Shown here piece after piece: positions 28,257 through 37,329 of a DNA stretch of 64,000 nt. The DNA is from Gammaproteobacteria bacterium (GTDB lineage: Bacteria; Pseudomonadota; Gammaproteobacteria; SURF-13): the NCBI GenBank assembly GCA_016195665.1, contig JACPZD010000028.1, forward strand, positions 62,001 to 126,000, in the 5' to 3' direction. Each line of letters begins with the position of its first letter. The first letter of the stretch is position 1. A program made the translations under genes and the position numbers. The notes under the pieces are model-generated. The model ran no database searches and was not told the DNA's origin. It saw only the letters and a list, made by a program, of their open reading frames with translations.

Positions 28257-28823
28257 CTAGAAGGTATGCCAGGATTTTCTCCGCCACTGCATCTTGGGAA
28301 TGATGAGACCGATGACCAAGCCTAACAGAAGGGTGCCGGCCCCCGCCAAGAACCACTGTTGGTCGCGATGAACTTTCAGTTCTTCGTTCGTATCGCGCAG
28401 CACTTTGAGTTCACTCTCCATCATAGCAAGCCGGTCAACCTGCGCCGGAACAGTGGATAGTGTGGCCACGCTCTGAGCGGAGATCTTCACCGCGGTTAAC
28501 TCTGACGGGCCTGAGGCAAGTGCATCCGTATTACCCAGTGGCGCAACCGGTATGCCTATCATCCCGGCGGTGGTGATTGAGCTTGCCAGCAAGGGGGCCG
28601 GTACCCAGCCCTCCACTCCGTCGGCGCTGCGCACCCGCAAAAAGCCGGGCGACTCATTATCCAACACCTCCACGACCGCGCTTTTCATCAATCTGCGCAG
28701 AGGTTCGGCATTGGCGCTGGCGGCGCCCAGCAGGTCTACGCCCTGGTCTTGGGAGACATAGGCGAGGGTTTGCGGCCAGGCCAGCACCGGCAGGAACAGG
28801 ACTAAAAACACGATCGCCCGCAT
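28257..28823 (-). CDS. SH3-domain membrane protein (YgiM/TIGR04211 type)
   Basis: A 188-residue protein. A signal peptide (residues 1-18) is followed by a bacterial SH3 domain (about 20-85, YVSQDQGVDLLG...GWVPAPLL). A coiled-coil segment comes next (about 125-155, VDRLAMMESELKVLRDTNEEL), then one C-terminal membrane helix (WFLAGAGTLLLGLVIGLIIP) and a basic tail. This is the gammaproteobacterial YgiM-like arrangement, thought to bind envelope components; the exact role is unknown. The gap to dnaQ is filled by a large D-type palindrome. Confidence 0.82.
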   Translation of the reverse strand: MRAIVFLVLFLPVLAWPQTLAYVSQDQGVDLLGAASANAEPLRRLMKSAVVEVLDNESPGFLRVRSADGVEGWVPAPLLASSITTAGMIGIPVAPLGNTDALASGPSELTAVKISAQSVATLSTVPAQVDRLAMMESELKVLRDTNEELKVHRDQQWFLAGAGTLLLGLVIGLIIPKMQWRRKSWHTF

Positions 28824-28934
28824 TATTCCACCTTTAAGGACATGTCAGCCTTCAGGCTTTTAAGCAAGCCTAGCGTCTCGATAACACAAGACATTTTCAC
28901 GTTTTGGTCTGTTACGATTCCGGGGCGCCCTGGC

Positions 28935-29051
28935 CGCTCCCGGCATCCTGCCTGCCGTGCCGTACAGGGAAGAGCGACAGCGAAGGGTTCTACCAATGTC
29001 GCGGGAGGCAGGATGCCGGGAGCGACCGGCATTAGTACGTCCCTGTACGTC
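28935..29051. repeat. D-family element, copy 2 (double, with 19-bp arms)
   Basis: Two D units face each other. Perfect 19-bp arms CGCTCCCGGCATCCTGCCT (28935-28953) and their complement (29006-29024) surround a 52-base centre. A second pair, CGTACAGGGA and TCCCTGTACG, is nested across them. The element ends exactly at the dnaQ stop codon (29050-29052), contributing its first bases on the plus strand. Confidence 0.8.
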
Positions 29052-29757
29052 ACAACTGCTTCCATACACAGCGCCCGCCGCTCGTCTTATCTATCGCTTC
29101 CAGACGCTGCAAGTGAGCAGCGGATTCATCAGTTGTCGCCAGCGGCACACTGAGGCGCGGGCGGTCGGCCTGCAGGCGGCGGGACGCCTGCTGGGCCTGT
29201 GTGCTGTCCGAGGCGCCGCTATCCAGTGACAGGCTGGCCTGGCCGCCGGTCATGGCCAAATAGACATCAACCAGGATTTCGGCATCGAGCAGCGCGCCGT
29301 GCAGGGTGCGTTGCGAGTTGTCCACCCCGTAACGCTTGCACAGGGCATCGAGGCTGTTTTTTTGGCCGGGATGAAGCTGACGGCCCAAGGTGAGGGTACA
29401 GAAGACCGGACAGTAGCGGCCTATCGGCCCCCTGTCTCCCCCCAGCAGCGATAACTCGCGGTTCAGGAATCCGACATCAAATGCAGCGTTATGGATAATC
29501 AATTCCGCATCGCGGACAAAATTCAGAAACTCCTCCGCGACGTCGCGAAAGCGCGGCTTGTCGGCGAGAAACTCGTCGGTCAGGCCGTGCACCTCCATGG
29601 CGCCGGGATCTATGGGACGCTCGGGGTGCAGGTATTGATGATAGCGGTTACCGGTGGGGCGGCGATTGACCAGTTCGACGCAGCCGATCTCGATGATCCT
29701 GTGCCCCTTCTCGGGGTCCAGACCGGTAGTTTCGGTGTCCAGCACAATTTGTCGCAT
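29050..29757 (-). CDS. dnaQ: DNA polymerase III epsilon subunit (3'-5' exonuclease)
   Basis: A 235-residue proofreading subunit of the replicative polymerase. DEDDh motifs: D7 and E9 (LDTETTGLD), the second Asp in HNAAFDVGFLNREL, and His/Asp in HGALLDAEILVDVYL. The C-terminal tail, which contacts the alpha subunit, is present (residues about 185-235). It lies on the same strand as rnhA, unlike the divergent rnhA/dnaQ pair of E. coli. The D repeat abuts its stop. Confidence 0.94.
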   Translation of the reverse strand: MRQIVLDTETTGLDPEKGHRIIEIGCVELVNRRPTGNRYHQYLHPERPIDPGAMEVHGLTDEFLADKPRFRDVAEEFLNFVRDAELIIHNAAFDVGFLNRELSLLGGDRGPIGRYCPVFCTLTLGRQLHPGQKNSLDALCKRYGVDNSQRTLHGALLDAEILVDVYLAMTGGQASLSLDSGASDSTQAQQASRRLQADRPRLSVPLATTDESAAHLQRLEAIDKTSGGRCVWKQL

Positions 29758-29779
29758 TACTGTTTTGCTCCTTAAGTTT

Positions 29780-29807
29780 GGGAAACTCTGAATAAATCAG
29801 AGATCCC
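29780..29807. repeat. B-family mini palindrome
   Basis: GGGAAACTCTGA, four bases, AATCAGAGATCCC: two B-type end sequences back to back with almost no centre, upstream of dnaQ. It may be a deletion derivative of a longer B element. Confidence 0.55.
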
Positions 29808-29815
29808 TCACATCA

Positions 29816-29938
29816 TATCCACAAATAGTTCTTGCGGTGAAAAAGCTTCACCACGGAGGGCGGAGAGGAGAAACAAACCCTTCTTGAGGGTATTCCTCTG
29901 CGTCCTCTGCGGTAAATTATTTATGGATACGTTCTTAG
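29816..29938. repeat. A-family palindromic element, copy 6
   Basis: TATCCACAAATAG at the left and, inverted, CTAAGAACGTATCCATAAAT at the right. Inside are facing arms CACCACGGAGGGCGGAGAGG and CCTCTGCGTCCTCTGCGGT. The right end encodes the last residues (LRTYP) and stop of rnhA, exactly as copy 1 does for a PEP-CTERM protein. Confidence 0.85.
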
Positions 29939-30367
29939 TTTGTCTATCGCCTGCGTAGCCAGCTGGTCCGCGCGTTCGTTTTCCGGATGACCAGAGTGTC
30001 CCCGCACCCAGTGCCACTCCACCTCGTGGGCCTCCAGGGCCCGATCCAGGCGTTCCCACAGGTCGGCGTTCTTGACCGGTTTTTTGTCTGAGGTCTTCCA
30101 ACCGCGCCGCTTCCATCCCGCCAGCCATTCCGTGATTCCTTTGTGCAGGTATTGGGAATCGGTCGTGACGCGCACCTTGCAGGGGCGGCGCAACGATTCC
30201 AGCGCCTGGATGGCGGCCATCATCTCCATGCGGTTGTTGGTGGTGTGGGCCTCACCGCCCGATAACTGCTTCTCATGGCCCTTGTAGCGCAACAAGGCGC
30301 CCCAGCCGCCCGGCCCGGGGTTGCCGCGGCAGGCGCCGTCGCTGAAGATCTCCACCCGATCAGTCAT
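29921..30367 (-). CDS. rnhA: Ribonuclease HI
   Basis: A 148-residue enzyme that degrades the RNA strand of RNA-DNA hybrids. All catalytic residues are in place: D10 ([11 protein letters not shown]), E48 (NRMEMM), D70 (TTDSQYL), H124 and D134 ([11 protein letters not shown]). The start overlaps the upstream methyltransferase stop by eight bases, so they are co-transcribed. The final LRTYP and the TAA come from the A repeat. Confidence 0.95.
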   Translation of the reverse strand: MTDRVEIFSDGACRGNPGPGGWGALLRYKGHEKQLSGGEAHTTNNRMEMMAAIQALESLRRPCKVRVTTDSQYLHKGITEWLAGWKRRGWKTSDKKPVKNADLWERLDRALEAHEVEWHWVRGHSGHPENERADQLATQAIDKLRTYP

Positions 30368-31124
30368 GTTTCATATGACTGGCGGTAGGCTCCACGACCC
30401 CTGTATTAACCAGCCGTGAACGCCGCCAGCTTGGCTTGATCGGGGTCAGCGTGGCGACCCGTTTCCTGGCCAGCAGGACATAGCACCCCGCCAAGCCCGG
30501 CCACCAACGCGCGCCCACGTTTTCCATGAAGCTCAGTTTCTGCATAACGCGGACATTCTGCAAGGGGGGGCGGAAAAAGTATCCCTGCTCCTCGATATTA
30601 TCGAAGCCGAGCAATGCCAGCCAATCTTTGATGCGGGTAAGCCCGCGGAAGTTTCCGCACCAGGGGGGATAAGAACCTCGCCGCAGGAATAAACGCCACA
30701 GACCCCACAGGCTCCAGGGATTAAAACCCATTATCACCACGTGTCCTTCGGGGATAAGCACCCGCTCGGCCTCGCGTAACACCTGATGGGGATCGGCCTC
30801 AAATTCCAGAGTATGGGGCAGCACGATGACATCTACACTGTCGGAGGCCAGCGGCAGGGCGTCGGCTCTGGCGTACAGGCACATCCGGCCCCTGGTTTCC
30901 ACATCCACCCCCAACACCATGCGATGGGTAATCCTGCTGCCGGCCAGGAGATCGGCGTCGCCGATCTGGCCGACCTGTAAAAGGTGGTACCCGAACAGAT
31001 TGGAGAGTATCCCGTTAAGCCGTGTAACTTCCGTCTCAAGCAGAGTCCGCCCCAGATTGAGGCCATACCAAGCTTGCTGCCGTTGCCTAAAAAGTTGGGG
31101 ATCACACTGCATTGCCGGTTTCAT
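30360..31124 (-). CDS. Class I SAM-dependent methyltransferase (YafS-like)
   Basis: About 254 residues; a methyltransferase type-11-like fold with the central motif [29 protein letters not shown] followed (in separate strands) by [16 protein letters not shown]. Gene order next to rnhA/dnaQ and mltD matches yafS of E. coli; the substrate is not known. ATG 31124 (MKPAMQ) is chosen because residues upstream in the open frame do not look like family sequence; ATG 31112 is an alternative. The usual neighbour gloB is absent between this gene and mltD. Confidence 0.8.
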   Translation of the reverse strand: MKPAMQCDPQLFRQRQQAWYGLNLGRTLLETEVTRLNGILSNLFGYHLLQVGQIGDADLLAGSRITHRMVLGVDVETRGRMCLYARADALPLASDSVDVIVLPHTLEFEADPHQVLREAERVLIPEGHVVIMGFNPWSLWGLWRLFLRRGSYPPWCGNFRGLTRIKDWLALLGFDNIEEQGYFFRPPLQNVRVMQKLSFMENVGARWWPGLAGCYVLLARKRVATLTPIKPSWRRSRLVNTGVVEPTASHMKHD

Positions 31125-31385
31125 ATATGCTTCATGATACGCGATAGCAACCTGCTCTATGAAGGGGTAGGATCTGACAGCCAAACTTGCGGTAGCGTAG
31201 CCTTCGGCGTGTTGAGCAGGCCCTTGGATAGGCAAGCCCTAAACGGACCAACTGTGTAAAAAATATACAAAGAGATCTTGAATTAGATTAAGTCTTAATT
31301 TTTAACTATTTGAAATATAACATATTTAGTATTTTTCTGGTCAATAAAGGTTGACCCGGCTGTCCCTAGCTTTTACCATGGGCGG

Positions 31386-32849
31386 ATGAGTACACCCACT
31401 CTGACCCACGAACTGAGCAAGTTTGGGGGCGCTTTTGGGGGCATGAGCCTGCTGGCACTGGGGCTACTCGCCTGCGCGCAAACCCCTCAACGCGCCGATC
31501 AACCCCCCTCCTCGCCGCCGCCCCCAGCCAACTCTTCGGCCAAGTCTTCGGATGGTATGGCTGCTGAGCGCTATTCGGTGACGATCTCCCCTACCAACCT
31601 CTGGGAAAAGTTGGGCGAGAGCTTTGGGCTGAGCCCTTCGACAGAATCAGTACAGGCTTCAACCGAGCGTGCCGTCTTGGGCCGAACCGACCCTACGATT
31701 TGGGACAGGATGCGGACAGGCTTTGCACTCCCGGGGCGTCATGAGCAGCGGGCGCAGCGCGAGGCCCGGGATTTTGCCGATGACCAGGAAAGGCTTGGCG
31801 AGACCCTGACGCGAGCGGAGCCTTACGTTTACTTTGTGCTCGAGGAGATCGAGAAGCGCCAGATGCCCACCGAGATCGCGCTCTTGCCCCTGATTGAAAG
31901 CGCCTATCAGCCTCTGGCCCAATCCGACCAGGGTGCGGCGGGGATGTGGCAGTTTATCCCCTCCACCGGCAGAAACTTCGGTCTCAAACAAACCTTCTGG
32001 TACGACGGACGGCGCGATGTTATCGCCTCCACCAACGCCGCCCTGGATTATCTGCAAAAACTAAACATCGACTTTGAGGGCGACTGGCTGCTCACCCTGG
32101 CGGCCTACAACGCGGGCGAGGGCGCGGTGCAGCGCGCCGTCAAGAAAAACCTGCGTGCCCGCAAGTCCACCGACTTTTGGTCGCTCGATTTACCCAAGGA
32201 AACCAAGGCCTATATTCCGAGACTGCTGGGGATAGCGGCGCTGGTCGCCGCACCCGACGAGTTTAACATGACCTTGAATCCGATCCCCAACGCCCCCTAT
32301 GTGGCGAGCGTGGATCTGGATTCTCCGATCAATCTCACCTTGGCCGCCAAGATGGCGGACATTTCCCAAAAGGAAATGCGTCAGCTTAACCCCGGTTTCC
32401 TGCGCGGGGCCACCGCCCCCCACGGCCCCCATCAACTGCTGCTGCCGGTAGACAAGGTGGCGGCCTTCGCCGCCAAGCTCGCCGCCCTCAGCGTGGACAA
32501 ACGCCTCGCCGTGCCGGGCAGGCCCGGAATCAAGGACAAAAAGTCTGTCCTGAGCAAAGCCGAAGGAAAAGATCCCGGTGGAACCGCCACGCAATCTCCC
32601 CCTTCCAAATCTCTCGTCATAGCCTCATCCTCCACTCAATCTTCCAAGCCCCTCGTCCAGTACACAGTCCGTGAGGGTGACTCGTGGGAGCGCATCGCCA
32701 AGCACTTCAAGATCACCACCGCCCAGCTCCGCGCATGGAACGCGGATAAGGTCGAATTCAAATACCTGATGCCTGGGCATAGCCTTACCGTCTACCCCGA
32801 TAGCGGCAGCGTGGCGAATGCCAGCATGGGTAGAGAGGGATTGCGCTAA
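31386..32849 (+). CDS. mltD: Membrane-bound lytic murein transglycosylase D
   Basis: A 487-residue lipoprotein that cleaves peptidoglycan glycan strands to anhydromuropeptides. N-terminal lipobox LLAC (near residue 30). The SLT domain (about 145-270) has catalytic Glu in LLPLIESAYQ, the motif GAAGMWQFIPSTGRNFGL and AAYNAGEGAV. One LysM domain is near the C-terminus (YTVREGDSWERIAKHFKI). Two stretches in low-complexity linkers, near residues 80-90 and 384-392, look like copies of a short dispersed repeat read in frame. It is divergently transcribed from the methyltransferase. Confidence 0.92.
   Translation: MSTPTLTHELSKFGGAFGGMSLLALGLLACAQTPQRADQPPSSPPPPANSSAKSSDGMAAERYSVTISPTNLWEKLGESFGLSPSTESVQASTERAVLGRTDPTIWDRMRTGFALPGRHEQRAQREARDFADDQERLGETLTRAEPYVYFVLEEIEKRQMPTEIALLPLIESAYQPLAQSDQGAAGMWQFIPSTGRNFGLKQTFWYDGRRDVIASTNAALDYLQKLNIDFEGDWLLTLAAYNAGEGAVQRAVKKNLRARKSTDFWSLDLPKETKAYIPRLLGIAALVAAPDEFNMTLNPIPNAPYVASVDLDSPINLTLAAKMADISQKEMRQLNPGFLRGATAPHGPHQLLLPVDKVAAFAAKLAALSVDKRLAVPGRPGIKDKKSVLSKAEGKDPGGTATQSPPSKSLVIASSSTQSSKPLVQYTVREGDSWERIAKHFKITTAQLRAWNADKVEFKYLMPGHSLTVYPDSGSVANASMGREGLR
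31629..31651. repeat. Possible short dispersed repeat inside mltD (AGCCCTTCGACAG type)
   Basis: CTGAGCCCTTCGACAGAATC resembles the common bacterial repeat built on CCTTCGACAGGCTCAGG. It falls in the linker between lipobox region and catalytic domain and is in frame. Confidence 0.35.
32537..32557. repeat. Possible short dispersed repeat inside mltD (GTCCTGAGC type)
   Basis: TCCTGAGCAAAGCCGAAGGA is the complementary half of the same type of dispersed repeat. It lies in the linker before the LysM domain, in frame, coding roughly VLSKAEG. Confidence 0.4.
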
Positions 32850-32865
32850 TAGCAGCAGACCGAGC

Positions 32866-33011
32866 TAGGGACAAATGATTTCACCGCAGAGGACGCTGAG
32901 GATACAGCAAGTTAAAACTCAAAATCTTGCAAGTTCAGCGATAGAAATACAAATGCCACTCAGCTATCATTTTTCTCTGCGTCCTCGGCGGTAAATCAAG
33001 CTTCCTTTAAC
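32866..33011. repeat. A-family element, copy 7 (uninterrupted)
   Basis: A 146-bp element with ends TAGGGACAAATGATTTCACC and GCGGTAAATCAAGCTTCC. It is the empty-site counterpart of the element at 8300-8601, which carries an F insertion at the matching TTA/AAACTC position. It lies between mltD and the ABC ATPase in convergent arrangement. Confidence 0.85.
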
Positions 33012-33018
33012 CCCCTGC

Positions 33019-34932
33019 TCACCTCACCCCTTCAATCCTAGGCACTGCGTCGAGCAGGGTTTTGGTGTAGGGGTGGCTGGAATGGCGCAACACAGTCTCG
33101 GTCGGGCCGTGCTCCACGATCTTGCCGTGATACATCACCGCGACCTCGTGGGCGAGGTATTCCACCACCGCGATATTGTGCGTGATGAACAGATAGGCGA
33201 TACCGAGCCGTTCTTGCAAGGTCTTCAGCAGGTTCAGGATCTGCGCCTGCACCGAGACATCCAGCGCGCTGGTCGGTTCATCGCAGATGATGAGTTTGGG
33301 ATTCACGGCGAGCGCTCGCGCAATGCAGATGCGCTGGCGCTGCCCGCCCGAGAATTCGTGCGGATAGCGGTATTTGAGTTCGGCTTGCAACCCCACCTGC
33401 TCCAACAGTTCGTCCACGCGCCGTTCGTGTTCCCCGGCCGTGCCTACCTTAAGCGCCTGCATGCCCTCTTTCAGAATATCGCTCACCATCATGCGCGGGT
33501 TAAGCGAGGAATAGGGATCCTGGAAGATGATTTGAAAATTCGCGCGTTGCCGGCGCAAGGCCTCGCCGCGCAAGGCGCGCAGATCGAGTCCGGCAAACCG
33601 CACACTGCCTCCGGTAGGCGGCGCCAGTTGCAGGATACCCTTGCCCACGGTGGTCTTGCCGGAACCCGATTCGCCCACCAGGGCGAGGGTCTGGGCGGGT
33701 TTTATCGTGAGCGAAACGCCATCCACGGCGCGCACGTAACCCGCCACACGCTGCAAGAGGCCCTTGCGGATGGGGAAATAGACCTTGAGATCGCGGATCT
33801 CCAGCAAGGCCTGCTCCGCGCCGGCCTCGTGTGACATAGGAACGGCTGCTTCGGGATGAGGTAATACCGCAAAATCCGCTGCCATCTTAGATCCCACATC
33901 AGCAGGCCGCGCGGCGCTGTAGGCGGGGTCGTAGAGATGACAGAGTACTCCATGCTCGGCCGACGACGTACATGGAAGTACTAGTGTCGCAGGAGGCAGG
34001 ACGCCGGGAGCGACACCCGTCCAGCGCGGGATGATGTCCCGGCATGTCTGCCAGGCAAAATCGCAGCGGGGGGTAAACCGGCAGCCCGTAGGGCGCTCGG
34101 CAAGCGAGGGCACCGATCCCTTCATGGCTGTGAGGCGTTGCCCGCGTTTGTTGAAACCGGGCAGCGAATCAAACAATTTCTTCGTGTAAGGATGTTGCGG
34201 CTCGGCAAAGAATTGTGCGCGGGAGGCCAGCTCGACGATCTGACCCGCATACATGACCGCCACGCGATCGGCCATCGCTGACACCACGCCGAGATCATGG
34301 GTGATGAGCAGGACGGTCATGCCCATATCTTTTTGCAGCTTGCGCAACAGCTCCAGAATCTGTGCCTGGATGGTGACATCGAGCGCCGTTGTCGGTTCAT
34401 CGGCAATCAGTAATTCAGGCTCGCCTGCCAAAGCGATGGCAATCATCACGCGCTGTTTCATGCCCCCGGAGAGTTGATGGGGATAATCGTGGATGCGCCG
34501 CTGGGGCTCGGCGATACCGACGGCGTCCAGCAGTTCGATGGCGCGCTGTTCGGCGCGCCTTTCCTTAAGCCTCCGGTGCACCTTGAGTGCTTCGCCGATC
34601 TGTGTGCCCACGGTGAGCACCGGATTGAGACTGGTCATCGGTTCCTGAAAAATCATGGCGATGCGTCCGCCGCGGACCTCGCGCATCTTGACCTCCGGGA
34701 GGCGCAAGAGATCCTGATTATGTAACAAGATCTGGCCACTGCTGCGCGCGGTCGAGGGCAGCAAGCGCATGATGGAGAGCGCGGTGAGCGACTTTCCGCT
34801 GCCTGATTCGCCGAGCAGAGCGAAGACTTCGCCGGCGGCGATGTCGAAACTGACGCCATCCACGGCGCGCAGTTGGCCCTGACCGGTTTCAAACCAGGTG
34901 ATTAGATTGTTTATGCTGAGTAACGCAGTCAT
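33019..34932 (-). CDS. Peptide ABC transporter, fused double ATPase (YejF/DppD-DppF type)
   Basis: A 637-residue protein with two complete nucleotide-binding domains that energise peptide import at the inner membrane. The first half has Walker A GESGSGKS near residue 41 and signature LSGGMKQR. The second has GESGSGKTT near residue 400 and FSGGQRQR. Each is followed by the oligopeptide-transporter C-terminal motif. Between them (about 307-322) is a D-repeat insertion reading [17 protein letters not shown], placed in the variable Cys-containing linker before [10 protein letters not shown]. The start overlaps the permease stop (ATGA). It is the last gene of a four-gene operon. Confidence 0.9.
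   Translation of the reverse strand: MTALLSINNLITWFETGQGQLRAVDGVSFDIAAGEVFALLGESGSGKSLTALSIMRLLPSTARSSGQILLHNQDLLRLPEVKMREVRGGRIAMIFQEPMTSLNPVLTVGTQIGEALKVHRRLKERRAEQRAIELLDAVGIAEPQRRIHDYPHQLSGGMKQRVMIAIALAGEPELLIADEPTTALDVTIQAQILELLRKLQKDMGMTVLLITHDLGVVSAMADRVAVMYAGQIVELASRAQFFAEPQHPYTKKLFDSLPGFNKRGQRLTAMKGSVPSLAERPTGCRFTPRCDFAWQTCRDIIPRWTGVAPGVLPPATLVLPCTSSAEHGVLCHLYDPAYSAARPADVGSKMAADFAVLPHPEAAVPMSHEAGAEQALLEIRDLKVYFPIRKGLLQRVAGYVRAVDGVSLTIKPAQTLALVGESGSGKTTVGKGILQLAPPTGGSVRFAGLDLRALRGEALRRQRANFQIIFQDPYSSLNPRMMVSDILKEGMQALKVGTAGEHERRVDELLEQVGLQAELKYRYPHEFSGGQRQRICIARALAVNPKLIICDEPTSALDVSVQAQILNLLKTLQERLGIAYLFITHNIAVVEYLAHEVAVMYHGKIVEHGPTETVLRHSSHPYTKTLLDAVPRIEGVR
33965..34014. repeat. D-family element, copy 3 (in frame inside ATPase gene)
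   Basis: A 50-bp unit: GACGTACATGGAAGTACTAG, then TGTCGCAGGAGGCAGGACGC and CGGGAGCGAC. It is read from the opposite strand as coding sequence without disturbing the frame. Confidence 0.85.
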
Positions 34933-36341
34933 AGCTTTCTCAAGCGCGGGTCAAAGGCGTCGCGCACCTTGTCGGAAAACAGATTGGCGGCAAGCACCAG
35001 GATAAACATGAACACAAAGGCCGCCAGCAATGACCACCACACCATGGGTTCACGCGCCATCTCCATGCGCGCGCTGTTGATCATATTGCCCCAACTTATC
35101 ATGGAGGGATCTACGCCTACGCCTACGTAAGACAGCACCGCCTCGGCCAACACCAAACCGCTGAAACTCAGCACCATGGTAATCAAAACGATGTGCATGA
35201 CGTTGGGGATGAGATGACGCCAGATGACGGTGCCGTGGCTGACACCCAGGGCGATTGCAGCCTGAACATAATCCATCTCGCGCAGTTTCAGCGTCTCGCC
35301 GCGCAGCAGACGCGCCAGCCCCGTCCAATTGGTGATGCCCAGGATAATGCACAGAAATAACAGCCGCACGTCGGCGCGCAGGGCCACGGTCTCGAATTGA
35401 TCGGGATGGTTGGCCATATACACCTGCAACATGAGTATCGCCGCGGCGATCAGCAGCACGTCGGGGATGGAGTTGAGGGTGGTATATATATATTGCACCA
35501 CGTCATCCACCCAGCCGCGGAAATAACCCGCCAGCACGCCCAGCATGGCAAACGGAAGCGTGACCAGAGTAGTAAGCGTGCCTATCACAAGTCCGGTGCG
35601 CATGCTCTTCAGGGTCGCATAGAACACGTCCTGCCCGACCTTGTCGGTGCCGAAGATGTGGTAATGGATGCTCAACGCGGCTGACCAAATGGCAAATAAA
35701 ATAATCGCACCGAGTGTGAGCAGAATCACGCGCCAGGGGACATGGGTTTGACCGCGCGCCACGTTGTTGAGCATGAGACTGAAAGAAGCTTTGGCGCGCC
35801 ACGCCAGCACCATAATCCATAGCAGGCTGACCAACAACCAACCAATCCCTCCCCATACAGCCGCCTTCAGGGAGCGGCTAACGATGTCCATGCCTCGCTC
35901 CGCAGCGGGATCTTTCAAGTGAGAGCCGCCAAATTGCAGACGTGGAAACTCTCGCACTTGCGTACCGTCCGGACGTGTGATCGTTTCCTTTGCATATAAA
36001 TGTGCGGCGAAGGGAGCGGAGTAGGTTTTTTCGGTGCGAGTACGAAGCGGCGTAGCGAGCAGGTCAAACACACTCAACACCTCGGAGGAATAGTCCACAC
36101 GCCCATTGCTTCCCCCGGACGTGGGAAGGGCAAGACGAAAATGGAACGAATCGAGCAGACCCACCGTGAGATAGGCCAGCAGAACCACCAAACAGGCCAT
36201 TGCCATTTTACTGCGCACAACCTCACGCCAGGGCGCGCGCAGATGCTCCTTGCGCCGCGCAACGATGATGAAAGCGATTACCACACCGAACAATAGATAG
36301 ATCAGAGCGTCGGTCCAGAGGATGACAGGCTGAAAAGACAT
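34929..36341 (-). CDS. Peptide ABC transporter permease (YejE/DppC type)
   Basis: About 470 residues, longer than typical DppC. The N-terminal membrane helix region and a periplasmic insertion (about 75-150, with SGGSNGRVDYSSEV) precede the standard binding-protein-dependent transport domain. The EAA-type cytoplasmic loop is RGETLKLREMDYVQAAIALGVS, then HLIPN. ATG 36341 is preferred, with GAGGTG six bases upstream. The stop overlaps the ATPase start. It forms the heterodimeric channel with the permease encoded just upstream. Confidence 0.88.
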   Translation of the reverse strand: MSFQPVILWTDALIYLLFGVVIAFIIVARRKEHLRAPWREVVRSKMAMACLVVLLAYLTVGLLDSFHFRLALPTSGGSNGRVDYSSEVLSVFDLLATPLRTRTEKTYSAPFAAHLYAKETITRPDGTQVREFPRLQFGGSHLKDPAAERGMDIVSRSLKAAVWGGIGWLLVSLLWIMVLAWRAKASFSLMLNNVARGQTHVPWRVILLTLGAIILFAIWSAALSIHYHIFGTDKVGQDVFYATLKSMRTGLVIGTLTTLVTLPFAMLGVLAGYFRGWVDDVVQYIYTTLNSIPDVLLIAAAILMLQVYMANHPDQFETVALRADVRLLFLCIILGITNWTGLARLLRGETLKLREMDYVQAAIALGVSHGTVIWRHLIPNVMHIVLITMVLSFSGLVLAEAVLSYVGVGVDPSMISWGNMINSARMEMAREPMVWWSLLAAFVFMFILVLAANLFSDKVRDAFDPRLRKL

Positions 36342-36351
36342 CAGGAGCACC

Positions 36352-37329
36352 TCAGTTCAGCCTCACGCGCGGGTCTACCAAGGTATAAGAAATATCGGTG
36401 AGCAACAGACCGATAATGTAGAGCACCGAGCCCAGAAAGACCATGGCGCGCACGACGGCGAAGTCCTGGGCCTGAATCGCATCTATGGTGTAACTGCCCA
36501 AACCGGGAATACCGAAAAAAGATTCCAGGATCAGGCTGCCCAGGAACAGGATGGGCAAGATCACGACCACACCGGTGAGGATGGGGATCATGGCGTTTTT
36601 CAATACATGGGTGAACAGCACGCGCACCTCGGAGAGGCCCTTGGCGCGTGCGGTGCGCACATAGTCTTTGCCCAGCTCTTCCAGAAACAGGGTGCGATAG
36701 AGACGTATGCCTGCGCCCATTCCGCCGATCACTCCGATGATCACCGGCAGCACGATAAACTTGAAGGCATTAATACCCATGTCATAGCCGGAGATCGGCG
36801 CCAGGCGCCACAGCTTGCTGATGAGGTATTGCCCGCCGATGATATAAAACAACCCTGAGATGGACATCATGATGATGCAAATCACCACGCCCCAGAGATC
36901 AATATAGGATCCGCGAAAAAAAGCCAGCAGCAGGGCAAAGCTGATCTGCACCCCAATGCCTATAATCAACGTGGGTACTGCAATGGCGAGGCTCGGCCAC
37001 ATGCGGGCGCTGATCTCGCGGCCGATGCTGCGGCCGTCATCGGCGCGCCCGAATTCAAAGGCGAGCAGGGCCAGAGACTTTTCAAAAAAGATGGTGTCGG
37101 TGACTTTTCCCATACCGGCCGCCTGTTCGTTAACCATGAGCGGCTTGTCGTAACCGCGCTCGGCCTTCCACTTTTCTATCGCCTCCTGTGTGACGCGCTT
37201 TACGCCAAGGTGCATACGGGCCATGTCATCCGGACTGTTGACGACGAAAAATAAAACAAAGGTGATGAGATTGACGCCGATCAGTATCGGGATGGCATAC
37301 AGCACGCGGCGGATGATATAGGCGATCAT
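36352..37329 (-). CDS. Peptide ABC transporter permease (YejB/DppB type)
   Basis: A 325-residue inner-membrane permease starting MIAYIIRRVLYAIP, the usual DppB-type beginning. It has about six helices and the coupling loop LGKDYVRTARAKGLSEVRVLFTHVLKNA. ATG 37329 is chosen because it overlaps the substrate-binding protein stop (ATGA) and gives the family start; upstream in-frame codons are only E-repeat sequence. The E repeat occupies the region where a ribosome site would be expected, so translation probably relies on coupling. Confidence 0.9.
   Translation of the reverse strand: MIAYIIRRVLYAIPILIGVNLITFVLFFVVNSPDDMARMHLGVKRVTQEAIEKWKAERGYDKPLMVNEQAAGMGKVTDTIFFEKSLALLAFEFGRADDGRSIGREISARMWPSLAIAVPTLIIGIGVQISFALLLAFFRGSYIDLWGVVICIIMMSISGLFYIIGGQYLISKLWRLAPISGYDMGINAFKFIVLPVIIGVIGGMGAGIRLYRTLFLEELGKDYVRTARAKGLSEVRVLFTHVLKNAMIPILTGVVVILPILFLGSLILESFFGIPGLGSYTIDAIQAQDFAVVRAMVFLGSVLYIIGLLLTDISYTLVDPRVRLN

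Noticed and set aside
28823-29065. 80-codon frame reading through the D2 palindrome
   Set aside because: The whole frame is repeat-derived, with the same peptide motifs as D elements in other genes and no independent start signal.
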